Shown here: positions 1 through 6,682 of the stretch, one piece after another
Position numbering within the stretch: the first letter of the stretch is position 1
Layout of the letters: each line of letters opens with the position of its first letter
Origin: Rugosibacter sp.
Lineage (GTDB): Bacteria; Pseudomonadota; Gammaproteobacteria; Burkholderiales; Rhodocyclaceae
Reading direction: 5' to 3'
Assembly: GCA_030652715.1 (NCBI GenBank)
Contig: JAUSQB010000165.1
Coordinates: 1-6,682 of the forward strand
DNA: 6,682 bases
Made by a program: the position numbers and the translations under genes
Notes under the pieces: generated by a model
What the model was told of the DNA's origin: nothing
The model's input: only the letters and a program-made list of their open reading frames with translations
Databases searched by the model: none

Positions 1-424
1 GCAGCGCATCTTCCATGCTGGCTTTATCCACCACCAAAGGCTGCGATAAAAAAGGCTCGATGTCTTGTGGGGGAATCGCTGGAATCGCCTTGTTTAAAGG
101 CTCGGTATATTCGCGTGGCGATAGTTTCTCGGTTTTCCCGGCTGCTATCGTCAACCGTGGCTCACGTCCGCTTCTATCCAGCACCAGCACTTGGCCCGGA
201 TAAATCCAGTGCGGGTTTTTAATCTCTTGCGCATTCATTTTCCATAATGCTGGCCAGCGGTAAGGGTCTTTCAAGTATCTGGACGACAGGCCCCACAGCG
301 TATCGCCATGCACCACGGTGTAGCGTTCGGGCGCATCGTCAGCCAGCACTAACGGTTTGGCAGGCTGCGCAATCGCCAGTGTGGTTGAAATACAAAAGAG
401 TAGGACAGATATAATGCGATGCAT
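1..424 (-). CDS. Exported LysM-domain protein, N-terminal part (3' end outside window)
   Basis: The 141 visible codons start with a short signal peptide (MHRIISVLLFCISTTLAIAQ, residues 1-20, probable cleavage after about A18-Q20). A LysM peptidoglycan-binding domain follows at about residues 35-82, with the typical YTVVHGDTLWGLSSRYL opening, a W-rich middle (YRWPALWKMN) and the IYPGQVLVL ending. After that comes a proline-rich, low-complexity stretch leading off the left edge. The ATG at 424-422 is preceded by GGAG about 8 bases upstream, which supports this start. LysM binds N-acetylglucosamine-containing glycan, so the protein probably sits in the periplasm on the cell wall; the role of the missing C-terminal part cannot be read here. 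It is divergent from def-fmt. From family knowledge this neighbourhood is common in betaproteobacteria, where dprA often follows; that gene is not in view. Confidence 0.88.
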   Translation of the reverse strand, partial: MHRIISVLLFCISTTLAIAQPAKPLVLADDAPERYTVVHGDTLWGLSSRYLKDPYRWPALWKMNAQEIKNPHWIYPGQVLVLDRSGREPRLTIAAGKTEKLSPREYTEPLNKAIPAIPPQDIEPFLSQPLVVDKASMEDAL

Positions 425-536
425 GGTGTGATCTCCGGCCGGGTGTCTGGAACAGGTATATTTGTGTGAACAATGCTTCATTTTCCCGATTCTGCCCGAC
501 AATTCTTCCGGTATCAATTCTTTCAAGAGCTTTTTC
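425..536. promoter_or_regulatory. Divergent intergenic region between the LysM gene and def
   Basis: These 112 bases must carry the start signals of two divergent transcripts. The LysM side has a clear ribosome binding site (GGAG about 8 bases before its ATG). The def side has AAGAG at 525-529, seven bases before its ATG. A TATCAA at 512-517 could be a -10 element for def and TATACC on the minus strand one for the LysM gene, but neither has a convincing -35 hexamer at the right distance. The promoters are therefore inferred from gene layout and not recognised from sequence. Confidence 0.4.
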
Positions 537-1040
537 ATGGCCTTATTACCTATTTTGCGTTACCCCGACCCACGTTTGCAAAAAAAAGCGGCGCCCATTT
601 CCACCGTTGATGCCAGCATTCGCAAGCTCGCCGCCGACATGGCAGAGACCATGTATGCAGCGCCTGGTATTGGTCTTGCGGCTACCCAGGTAGATCGGCA
701 CATTCGCCTGGTTATTATTGATGTCACCGAGAATAAATCCAAATTGCAGGTTTTTATCAATCCGGAAATCATCAATAAATCGGGAGACTGCGAAAGTGAA
801 GAAGGCTGCTTATCCGTGCCCGGCATTTACGAATCCGTCACGCGTGCCGAAGAAGTCACCGTCAAGGCATTGGACCTGGACGGTCAAGCCTTCGAGCTCA
901 CCGCAGATGGCTTATTGGCGGTGTGCATTCAGCATGAAATTGATCACCTGAACGGCAAGGTGTTCGTTAATTATCTGTCTCGCCTGAAACAGCAACGCAT
1001 CAAGGAAAAGCTCATCAAGCAGGCGCGGGAAAATCTCTAA
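537..1040 (+). CDS. def: Peptide deformylase
   Basis: This 167-residue protein is a metal-dependent hydrolase that removes the formyl group from the N-terminal methionine of new polypeptides in the cytoplasm. All three family motifs are intact: GIGLAATQ (44-51, the G-x-G-x-A-A-x-Q motif), EGCLS (89-93, with metal ligand Cys91) and HEIDH (133-137, ligands His133 and His137, catalytic Glu134). Length is normal for the family. The frame is open back to 462, but the ATG at 537 gives the usual beginning ([14 protein letters not shown]) and has AAGAG at good spacing, so it is preferred. Its stop overlaps the fmt start (TAATG), indicating translational coupling in a def-fmt operon. Confidence 0.97.
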   Translation: MALLPILRYPDPRLQKKAAPISTVDASIRKLAADMAETMYAAPGIGLAATQVDRHIRLVIIDVTENKSKLQVFINPEIINKSGDCESEEGCLSVPGIYESVTRAEEVTVKALDLDGQAFELTADGLLAVCIQHEIDHLNGKVFVNYLSRLKQQRIKEKLIKQARENL

Positions 1041-1960
1041 TGCGGGTGATTTTTGCCGGCACGCCGGACTTTGCCGCACAGGCGCTAGCAGCCCTGCTTG
1101 CCGCCGGACACGACGTGCCGCTAGTGCTCACTCAGCCGGATCGCCCCGCCGGACGAGGCATGAAGTTGCAAATTTCCGCCGTTAAGCAACTGGCCCTCGC
1201 GCACAACTTGCCGGTGTTTCAACCGGAACGCCTGAAAGACCCAACGACGCATGAACCGATACGCGCCGCCCAGGCTGACGTGATGGTAGTGGCCGCCTAC
1301 GGGCTGATTTTGCCGCCAGCCGTGCTGGATATTCCGCGTTTCGGCTGCCTCAACATTCACGCCTCGTTGTTGCCCCGCTGGCGTGGCGCAGCACCGATTC
1401 AGCGCGCTATCGAAGCCGGTGATAAAGAGACCGGCGTGACCATCATGCAAATGGATGTGGGTCTTGATACCGGTGCCATGCTGCTATCCGAAACGCTAAA
1501 AGTCGGCGCTGGCGAGACGGCGGGCGAGCTGCATGACCGGCTGGCCGCCCTCGGTGCGCGCCTGATTGTCGCCGCGCTGGCGCAACACAATGCGCTCACG
1601 CCCATTGCGCAACCAGCCAGCGGCGCAAACTATGCCGCAAAAATCAGCAAAGCCGAAGCGCAGCTAAGCTGGGATGAGCCCGCCGACCAACTGGCAAGAA
1701 AAATTCGCGCCTTTAACCCCTTCCCCGGTGCAACCATGACTTTAGCTGGCGAGCCAGTCAAAATCTGGCGTGCCCAAGCCATTGCCAACACCGTCACCGG
1801 CAACCCCGGCCAGATTCTGATAGCAGATGCACACGGCATTACCGTTGCCACCCATGATGGCGCCTTACGCCTGACAGAGCTGCAAAAGCCCGGCGGCCGC
1901 CGTCTCACCGAAGCCAGCGCAGTGAACCTCTTCGAGAACTTTTTACGTAACATTCCCTGA
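1040..1960 (+). CDS. fmt: Methionyl-tRNA formyltransferase
   Basis: This 306-residue enzyme transfers the formyl group of 10-formyltetrahydrofolate to Met-tRNA(fMet), making the initiator tRNA whose formyl group is later removed by the upstream deformylase. The N-terminal formyltransferase fold begins [12 protein letters not shown]. The catalytic triad lies in [17 protein letters not shown] (Asn105, His107) and MDVGLDTG (Asp143). The C-terminal tRNA-binding OB-like domain covers about 205-306, with the family's FNPFPGA and LQKPGGRRL segments. Length is slightly below the 315 residues of the E. coli enzyme, as is normal. Its ATG overlaps the def stop by one base. In many betaproteobacteria rsmB (16S rRNA m5C967 methyltransferase) comes next; here a regulator gene follows after 118 bases. 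Confidence 0.97.
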   Translation: MRVIFAGTPDFAAQALAALLAAGHDVPLVLTQPDRPAGRGMKLQISAVKQLALAHNLPVFQPERLKDPTTHEPIRAAQADVMVVAAYGLILPPAVLDIPRFGCLNIHASLLPRWRGAAPIQRAIEAGDKETGVTIMQMDVGLDTGAMLLSETLKVGAGETAGELHDRLAALGARLIVAALAQHNALTPIAQPASGANYAAKISKAEAQLSWDEPADQLARKIRAFNPFPGATMTLAGEPVKIWRAQAIANTVTGNPGQILIADAHGITVATHDGALRLTELQKPGGRRLTEASAVNLFENFLRNIP

Positions 1961-2001
1961 TACCCCACCGCAAAATAAAAATAAATGAACCGCACCGGAT
2001 A

Positions 2002-2028
2002 CTGGCCTTAAAAATGCGATAAAGCCAG
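2002..2028. repeat. Imperfect inverted repeat between fmt and the regulator gene
   Basis: CTGGC at 2002-2006 pairs with GCCAG at 2024-2028. After one mismatch, TTA pairs with TAA, leaving a loop of about 9 bases. It starts 42 bases after the fmt stop and ends 50 bases before the regulator ATG. No T-run follows on the plus strand, so it is not a textbook intrinsic terminator. It could be a weak terminator, an operator for the regulator gene, or chance. Confidence 0.3.
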
Positions 2029-2078
2029 AGCCCGGTCGATAAGGCGTGAGGTTTCCCCACGCAGAAGATACGAAATTC

Positions 2079-2771
2079 ATGTCCAATAATATCGAACAAA
2101 TCATCACGCATTTGCCGTTATTTCAAATGCTGGATCCAGAACAGCGAGCTCAACTCCTGCTGGGCATTCATTCGTGCCACCTCAAAAAAGGCGAGTTCCT
2201 GTTTAATGCAGGCGAACCGCCCTCAGGACTCTATATTGTCGTTTTTGGTCAGATCAAGCTGGCAGTGCAGTCCGTCCAGGGCGAAGAGAAAGTCGTCGAA
2301 ATTATCGGCCCGCAACAGAGTTTTGGCGAAGCGGTCATGTTTCTCGATCGCCCCTACCCTGTGACGGCAGAGGCGCTGGCTGACAGCCTGTTGCTTCACG
2401 TCGCACGCGACCAGATCAATACCATGCTGGCGCAGGATGTCTCTTTTGCACGCAAAATGCTGGCCGGGATGTCGATGCGGCTGCATTCGCTGATCCAGGA
2501 TGTCGAGTCCTATTCGCTGCGCTCAAGTACGCAACGCGTCATCGGCTACCTGTTGCAACAATGCCCCGCAACGGATGGTAGCAGCGAGACATTCGGTCAA
2601 GTAGAGTTCATCTTGCCTGCCTCAAAGCAAGTGATTGCCTCGCGGCTGAACCTCAGCCCGGAAACTCTGTCGCGCATTTTCGCTGAGTTATCCCGTGCCG
2701 GACTGATCAATGTCGATGGGCGTACCGTCAAAGTCAGCGCCGTCACTCAATTACGCGAATACGGCTTGTAA
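2079..2771 (+). CDS. Crp/Fnr-family transcriptional regulator, DNR/NnrR-like
   Basis: This 230-residue protein has the two-domain Crp/Fnr layout. A cyclic-nucleotide-type beta-roll covers about 15-125 (GLYIVVFGQIKL, FGEAVMFLDRPYPVTAEAL), followed by the long dimerisation helix (about 122-150) and a winged helix-turn-helix at about 180-225. The recognition helix NLSPETLSRIF has E195, S198 and R199, the E-x-x-S-R pattern that reads TTGAT half-sites in FNR and DNR. It has only two cysteines (33 and 162), so it lacks the four cluster ligands of FNR, and the CRP-type cAMP contacts (R-S after the GE-L motif) are absent. From memory it resembles Pseudomonas DNR, a haem-dependent NO sensor, most closely; NO sensing here is inference. 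The frame is open back to a GTG at 2046, but the ATG at 2079 gives the normal N-terminus. It is convergent with the reductase gene, 16 bases apart, and is the likely activator of hcp. Confidence 0.9.
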   Translation: MSNNIEQIITHLPLFQMLDPEQRAQLLLGIHSCHLKKGEFLFNAGEPPSGLYIVVFGQIKLAVQSVQGEEKVVEIIGPQQSFGEAVMFLDRPYPVTAEALADSLLLHVARDQINTMLAQDVSFARKMLAGMSMRLHSLIQDVESYSLRSSTQRVIGYLLQQCPATDGSSETFGQVEFILPASKQVIASRLNLSPETLSRIFAELSRAGLINVDGRTVKVSAVTQLREYGL

Positions 2772-2787
2772 GTGGCGATCGCACCCC

Positions 2788-3813
2788 TTATCCCGGCAAA
2801 AATCGTTCACTGAACACCTGAGTTGCAGGGATGCCCCATGTGGCGGCTGCTTTTTCGGCAGCATCAATTAATCGCGGCGGGCCACACAAGTAGATGTCAG
2901 GCTGGGCTGAGGCTTCAGCCAGCGCCTGGTGCAAAGCCTCGGCAGGTGTGCCGACAAAGCCCGGCCATTCGCCCTGTGGCCGCCAGACGCAAATCTCCAC
3001 GACAAGTTGCGGCAACTCGACTTTGAGGCGTTCCAGTTCATCCAGAGCAAAGAGCTCACTCTCCTGATTCACGCCAAAGAACAAGCGCGCCGCCTGCATC
3101 TCTTGATATTCGGCCATGCGGCGCAGCATGGCAAGCATGGGGGCAAGTCCTGTCCCACCGGCCACGAACCAGCGGGGGCACAAGCTACCTTCTTCGATAC
3201 CAAACGCCCCCAGAGCGCCACGGGTCATCAGCTTCATGCCAGGCTGTGCCCGCTCGCGCAGAAATGCAGAGAAGCGGCCTTGGGGCTGGAGGCGTATAAA
3301 AAACTCCAGCAAGCCGTCCCAGTTGCTGGTGTTCGCCAGCGAATAAGCGCGGCGCTCCGCGCTCCCCGGAATCTCCAGCTCCATGAACTGGCCAGGCTCG
3401 AACTCTGCCGCGCCGCCACTATTCGCATCGGAATCCAGGCGCAACTCCAAGCGCACGGTGTTTTCAGCGACCAATTCCAGGGCGACGATCTCGGCAAGAC
3501 GCTGAGGCACCGTGTGAAACAAAATCTTCGCATGATCATAAGGCAAGGCGATACACAGATCACTGCGTGGCGTGGTACGGCACATGAGGATACCGTTAGT
3601 ACTTCCTGCAGGCAGCGCATCAGGGTTGTGCTCACCCAGCAGGTAATCACCCGCAGTGACACTGGCATAGCAAGCACCACAACTGCCTTGACAACATTGT
3701 GCGGGCAAGCTGATATGGGCCGCTACCGCTGCATCAATGAGGCTTTGCTCCGGGTTGCAATCGAAATCCAGCGGCTGATTGTCTCGGGTGGTCAGTTGAA
3801 TGTGATAAGTCAT
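2788..3813 (-). CDS. NADH-dependent [2Fe-2S]/FAD reductase, MmoC-like, probable electron donor to Hcp
   Basis: In this 341-residue protein an N-terminal plant-type ferredoxin domain (1-90) has cluster ligands C40-x4-C45-x2-C48-x29-C78. An FAD-binding domain (about 100-205) follows, with R-x-Y-S-L-A-N at 155-161, and then an NAD-binding domain (about 212-325) with GGTGLAPM (219-226), CGPP (310-313) and a terminal F-x-E-R-F. It would move electrons from NADH through FAD to the iron-sulfur cluster and on to a partner. Placed 63 bases downstream of hcp on the same strand, it fills the position of Hcr. E. coli Hcr, however, has the ferredoxin domain at the C-terminus. The order here is that of MmoC and BenC-type oxygenase reductases, and several segments (FEPGQFMELEIPG, FVAGGTGLAP, PDIYLCGPP, GIPATQVF) recall MmoC closely, from memory. 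No oxygenase gene is present. The ATG at 3813 has no strong Shine-Dalgarno sequence. Confidence 0.9.
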   Translation of the reverse strand: MTYHIQLTTRDNQPLDFDCNPEQSLIDAAVAAHISLPAQCCQGSCGACYASVTAGDYLLGEHNPDALPAGSTNGILMCRTTPRSDLCIALPYDHAKILFHTVPQRLAEIVALELVAENTVRLELRLDSDANSGGAAEFEPGQFMELEIPGSAERRAYSLANTSNWDGLLEFFIRLQPQGRFSAFLRERAQPGMKLMTRGALGAFGIEEGSLCPRWFVAGGTGLAPMLAMLRRMAEYQEMQAARLFFGVNQESELFALDELERLKVELPQLVVEICVWRPQGEWPGFVGTPAEALHQALAEASAQPDIYLCGPPRLIDAAEKAAATWGIPATQVFSERFLPG

Positions 3814-3825
3814 CAGGGCATATCC

Positions 3826-3854
3826 AAAGAAACCGGGAAGGCTAACCTTCCCGG
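3826..3854 (-). terminator. Terminator-like hairpin between hcp and the reductase gene
   Basis: A perfect 9-bp stem (arms CCGGGAAGG at 3833-3841 and CCTTCCCGG at 3846-3854) closes a 4-base loop. Read on the minus strand it is followed at once by TTTCTTT (3832-3826). It begins 22 bases after the hcp stop and ends about 12 bases before the reductase ATG. The shape is that of a rho-independent terminator with a short, interrupted T-tract, so partial termination or mRNA 3'-end protection of hcp is likely. The reductase would then be expressed by read-through unless it has its own promoter. Confidence 0.65.
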
Positions 3855-3876
3855 CAAGTCATACGACAAGAACGGC

Positions 3877-5544
3877 TCAAGCAGCCTTGCGCGACAAGGC
3901 CGCTGCGATGTCGGCCCTGGCCTCGCCTATGGGTTGAATACCGAATTTTTCCACCAGCACATTGAGGATATTGGGCGTCAGAAAGGCGGGTAGCGTGGGG
4001 CCAAGGCGGATGTTCTTGATGTCCAAAGCCAGCAAGGTCAGTAACACGGCTGCGGCTTTCTGCTCGAACCAGGAAATCACCAGCGACAGGGGCAAATCAT
4101 TCACGCCGCAATTGAAAGCCTCGGCCAGTGCCGAAGCAATCTTGATTGCAGAATAAGTATCGTTGCACTGGCCCAGATCCAACAGGCGCGGAATACCGCC
4201 AATATCGCCGAAATCGTGCTGGTTAAAGCGATATTTATTGCAGCCCAGGGTAAGCACCACCGTATCTTGCGGCGCCTGCTCGGCGAATTCAGTGTAATAG
4301 TTGCGCCCGGGCGCTGCCCCGTCACAGCCACCGATCAAGAAAAAGTGGCGGATGGCACCGGCTTTCACCGCGTCAATCACCTGGTCAGCCACACCCAGCA
4401 CGGCATTATGCCCGAAGCCCACGGTCACTGTTTTTTCCGGGGCATCTTCCTTGAATCCCGGCAAGGCTTGTGCTGCCTGGATGAGCACGGAAAAATCATG
4501 GTTCTCGATATGCCGCACCCCTGGCCAGCCTACCGGACCTGCAGTGAAAATCCGCTGACGATACTGCGGCTGCGGTTCGATAATGCAATTGGAGGTCATC
4601 AAAATCGGACCGGGGAATGCGGCAAACTCGGCCTGCTGATCCTGCCATGCGCCCCCATAGTTACCCGCCAAGTGCGGGTAAGCCTTGAGCGCGGGGTAAG
4701 CATGGGCGGGCAGCATTTCGCCATGGGTGTAGATATGGATCCCCTTGCCTTGGGTCTGCTCCAGCAAGGCGTGTAAATCGCCCAGGTCGTGGCCGGACAC
4801 TAAAATGGCCTTGCCCTTAATCGGGCTCACGCGCACCGCCGTCGGCTGCTGCTGGCCAAAGCTGCCCGTATTGGCAGCATCGAGCACTTCCATGACTTTA
4901 AGGTTCACGTGGCCAAGCGCCAGAGCATGCTCCAGCAAGGCATTGATGTCTGTCGGTTCATCGGCAAGAAAATCCAGCGCCCGCTCTACCCCGGCATAGA
5001 CTTCTGCATGCTCATAGCCCAATACGTGCGCATGGTGGGCGTAAGCGCAGACCCCCTTGAGCCCGTACACCACCAATGCCCGTAAACCTATGACATCCGC
5101 CCCGACCGTTTCGATACCCGCGTTGATACCCACCTTTTGCGCATCCAGCAGCAGGCCATTGAGATCAGCCGCTGGCTGCCAGGCCGCAGGGCCCGTCAGC
5201 GCTTCAGGCGAGAGCCCTTGATTTTGGGCGGCAGCTTCATACGCCGCCCTGGCCTGATCGCGCACTTTTGCGGCCTCCTGCAATAAAGAGACGAAACGCG
5301 CCGCATTGAAGTTCACATTGGTCAGCGTGGTGAACATGCCATACAGAATAAAACCACCCGCAGCATCATTCGCTGCCCCAAGATCACGGGCGCGACGGCT
5401 GTATTGGGCAATCCCTTTCAGGGCATAGACCAGCAGATCCTGCAAATCAGAGGTATTCGCATCCTTGCCGCAATTGCCCCTGGCAGAAGCGCAGCCCGGT
5501 TGGGCATTGGTGCGATCGGTTTGTTCACATTGGTAGCAGTACAT
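3877..5544 (-). CDS. hcp: Hybrid cluster protein (hydroxylamine/NO reductase), class II
   Basis: This 555-residue protein is a full-length match to Hcp, a cytoplasmic enzyme that reduces nitric oxide to N2O in vivo and hydroxylamine to ammonia in vitro. The N-terminal cluster motif MYCYQCEQT has C3, C6, C18 and C25 (C-x2-C-x11-C-x6-C), the spacing of the facultative-anaerobe type (as in E. coli) that holds a [2Fe-2S] cluster. All expected hybrid 4Fe-2S-2O cluster ligands are visible: His252 (SGHDLGD), Glu276 (THGEMLPAH), Cys320 (TSNC), Cys407 (GGCDGA, the likely persulfide), Cys435 (GCNKYRF), Cys460 (GQCNDTYSA) and Glu494 (SWFEQK). The start at 5544 has GGGA five to six bases upstream. The frame stays open to 5691, but those codons cross the promoter and are rejected. 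Transcription is probably driven from the FNR/DNR box about 80 bases upstream. Confidence 0.98.
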   Translation of the reverse strand: MYCYQCEQTDRTNAQPGCASARGNCGKDANTSDLQDLLVYALKGIAQYSRRARDLGAANDAAGGFILYGMFTTLTNVNFNAARFVSLLQEAAKVRDQARAAYEAAAQNQGLSPEALTGPAAWQPAADLNGLLLDAQKVGINAGIETVGADVIGLRALVVYGLKGVCAYAHHAHVLGYEHAEVYAGVERALDFLADEPTDINALLEHALALGHVNLKVMEVLDAANTGSFGQQQPTAVRVSPIKGKAILVSGHDLGDLHALLEQTQGKGIHIYTHGEMLPAHAYPALKAYPHLAGNYGGAWQDQQAEFAAFPGPILMTSNCIIEPQPQYRQRIFTAGPVGWPGVRHIENHDFSVLIQAAQALPGFKEDAPEKTVTVGFGHNAVLGVADQVIDAVKAGAIRHFFLIGGCDGAAPGRNYYTEFAEQAPQDTVVLTLGCNKYRFNQHDFGDIGGIPRLLDLGQCNDTYSAIKIASALAEAFNCGVNDLPLSLVISWFEQKAAAVLLTLLALDIKNIRLGPTLPAFLTPNILNVLVEKFGIQPIGEARADIAAALSRKAA

Positions 5545-5594
5545 GGCTTTCCCTTTAATAATTAATTCTGCCAACGGGTTGTCGGCGGCCACGC

Positions 5595-5600
5595 AAGTTA
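5595..5600 (-). promoter_or_regulatory. Possible -10 element of the hcp promoter
   Basis: TAACTT on the minus strand keeps the three best-conserved bases of TATAAT (positions 1, 2 and 6). It lies 31-36 bases downstream of the centre of the FNR/DNR palindrome. That is within one base of where a -10 hexamer falls in a class II FNR-type promoter (activator centred at -41.5). It predicts a transcript start near 5588 and a leader of about 45 bases. This is inferred from spacing. Confidence 0.45.
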
Positions 5601-5623
5601 CCCCGCTGCCCCTCTTTGTATCC

Positions 5624-5637
5624 TTGATGCGCATCAA
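5624..5637. promoter_or_regulatory. FNR/DNR-type binding site upstream of hcp
   Basis: TTGAT-GCGC-ATCAA matches the FNR/DNR consensus TTGAT-N4-ATCAA at every position. With its flanks it is a 16-base perfect palindrome (CTTGATGCGCATCAAG, 5623-5638). Its near edge is 80 bases before the hcp ATG. The downstream regulator gene has the recognition-helix residues expected to bind it, although a separate FNR elsewhere in the genome could also do so. Together these imply activation of hcp under low oxygen and/or nitric oxide. Confidence 0.85.
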
Positions 5638-6064
5638 GATTTTTGAAATTCGCAATACGGTTACCATGAATACATTGTGCGAGCGGGGCAAGCCATCTCA
5701 TCGCAACCGGTGTAAACATGCAATCGCCGTATCACCAGCGCCGACTTTTTGCGCGGTAAGTCATTGAATGCTTGGTCTTGGCCCATTCATTGCGGCCCTG
5801 AACGTCTCAAATCATTTGTTTTTCAGCAGGCTGCTTGGGCGAGATGCAATAGCATCCGAGCCTCTGGACCGGCAAGTCAAAGTTATCTGGAATGAACGAC
5901 AAAATACGGGAAAACCAGTGAGGTCGACCTGCTTGAATTTATCCGCAGAGGTGCAGTGCATGTGCGCGGTCCAGGGCAATGACGGTAGCGGCAATTGTCG
6001 CCGGGCTCCTGCCTGTTCTTCTTGACAGTGACATCGGAGCGCTGCGACACGCCGAAGAAACACG
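5638..6064. other. Gene-free stretch between glnB and the hcp promoter
   Basis: I see no convincing gene in these roughly 430 bases. Open frames exist on both strands (plus 5768-6025; minus 5812-6180, overlapping glnB), but their translations are rich in S, R and C, match no family I know and lack ribosome binding sites. Short inverted repeats cluster at 5808-5856: CAAAT-C-ATTTG, AGCAG-G-CTGCT, and GATGC with loop AATA and GCATC. An imperfect hairpin lies 25 bases after the glnB stop (GCTCC at 6005-6009 with GGAGC at 6036-6040, inner CTGT/ACAG), but no T-run follows it on the minus strand. There is therefore no clear terminator for glnB. The part next to the FNR/DNR box (5638-5660) is A/T-rich. 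Confidence 0.6.
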
Positions 6065-6403
<339 letters not shown>

Positions 6404-6423
6404 TTAAATGTTCTCCCCGTTAT

Positions 6424-6682
6424 TTAGTATTCATCCCGATAGCCGGATGTTATCGGATAGCGCCAGTCTTTGCCAAAGCTGCGTTGCGAGACGCGGATGC
6501 CTACCGGTGCTTGACGGCGTTTATATTCATTGCGGCGGAGCATGCCGACGACTTTACGCACGTCGGCCTCGCTGTAGCCGCGTGCGATAATGTCACGCGG
6601 GCTTTCGTCATGCTCCATGTAGGCCTCAATGATGGCATCGAGCGCAGCATACGGCGGCAAGGTGTCCTGGTCGGTCTGGTCG
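6424..6682 (-). CDS. nadE: NAD+ synthetase, C-terminal end (5' part outside window)
   Basis: The last 85 codons of a gene entering from the right edge are visible. They begin [17 protein letters not shown] and end with [32 protein letters not shown] and a TAA stop. These are the conserved C-terminal segments of the glutamine-dependent NAD+ synthetase, in which deamido-NAD (nicotinate adenine dinucleotide) is amidated with ATP and glutamine (or ammonia). The nitrilase-like glutaminase domain and the ATP-binding loop lie outside the window, so the glutamine-dependent type is inferred from the tail. A TTG at 6660 is an internal leucine codon and not a start. The spacing to glnB (20 bases) suggests a nadE-glnB operon. 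Confidence 0.93.
   Translation of the reverse strand, partial: DQTDQDTLPPYAALDAIIEAYMEHDESPRDIIARGYSEADVRKVVGMLRRNEYKRRQAPVGIRVSQRSFGKDWRYPITSGYRDEY

Noticed and set aside
462..536. 25-codon N-terminal extension of peptide deformylase
   Set aside because: Deformylases start just before the ILRYPDPRL segment; the ATG at 537 gives normal length and has a suitable AAGAG upstream.
2046..2078. GTG start giving an 11-residue extension of the Crp/Fnr regulator
   Set aside because: The only purine-rich stretch is directly against the GTG, too close to serve as a ribosome binding site, and the shorter form matches usual family length.
2775..2782. GCGATCGC octamer (the HIP1 palindrome of cyanobacteria) in the gap between the two convergent genes
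   Set aside because: A single copy in a moderately GC-rich sequence is expected by chance, and nothing else points to a cyanobacterium.
2788..3813. Reading the reductase as part of a methane or aromatic monooxygenase operon
   Set aside because: No hydroxylase or coupling-protein gene is adjacent; its neighbour on the same strand is hcp, so Hcp is the more likely partner.
2929..3993. Long plus-strand open frame (354 codons) antisense to the reductase gene and the end of hcp
   Set aside because: It lies opposite a reductase and an hcp with intact motifs; its translation has no recognisable domain and no ribosome binding site. It is a by-product of codon bias on the other strand.
5545..5691. 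N-terminal extension of hcp by 49 codons
   Set aside because: The family starts at M-x-C-x-x-C, the ATG at 5544 has its own ribosome binding site, and the extension would run across the FNR/DNR box and the predicted -10 element.

Overview
The window looks like a chromosomal segment of a moderately GC-rich proteobacterium, most likely a betaproteobacterium of the Nitrosomonadales/Gallionellales/Methylophilales type. This is inferred from a LysM protein gene divergent from def-fmt, from a nadE-glnB pair, and from the protein sequences; no rRNA or other taxonomic marker is present. I see no mobile element, tRNA, rRNA or CRISPR array.

Layout. (1) Positions 1-424, minus strand: N-terminal part of an exported LysM protein, running off the left edge. 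(2) Positions 537-1960, plus strand: def and fmt, overlapping by one base (TAATG), which remove and add the N-formyl group of bacterial proteins. (3) Positions 2079-2771, plus strand: a Crp/Fnr-family regulator resembling the NO-responsive DNR/NnrR branch. (4) Positions 2788-5544, minus strand and convergent with the regulator: hcp (hybrid cluster protein) followed by a [2Fe-2S]/FAD/NADH reductase gene. (5) Positions 5545-6064: a gene-free stretch holding the hcp promoter region, with a perfect FNR/DNR palindrome (TTGAT-GCGC-ATCAA). (6) Positions 6065-6682, minus strand: glnB (PII) and the 3' end of nadE (NAD+ synthetase), running off the right edge.

How the genes fit together. The central block reads as a self-contained nitrosative-stress or anaerobic nitrogen-oxide module. 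Hcp reduces NO (or hydroxylamine in vitro), the flavo-iron-sulfur reductase would supply electrons from NADH, and the regulator carries an E-x-x-S-R recognition helix matching the TTGAT half-sites in front of hcp. The point most worth checking is the reductase. Its ferredoxin domain is at the N-terminus, and it resembles the soluble methane monooxygenase reductase MmoC along its whole length. Classical enterobacterial Hcr has the opposite domain order. The hcp-reductase pair may therefore be a non-orthologous version of the Hcp/Hcr system. An intercistronic hairpin with a short T-rich tail lies between the two genes and may set their ratio. The flanking def-fmt and nadE-glnB genes are housekeeping and probably have no functional link to the module.
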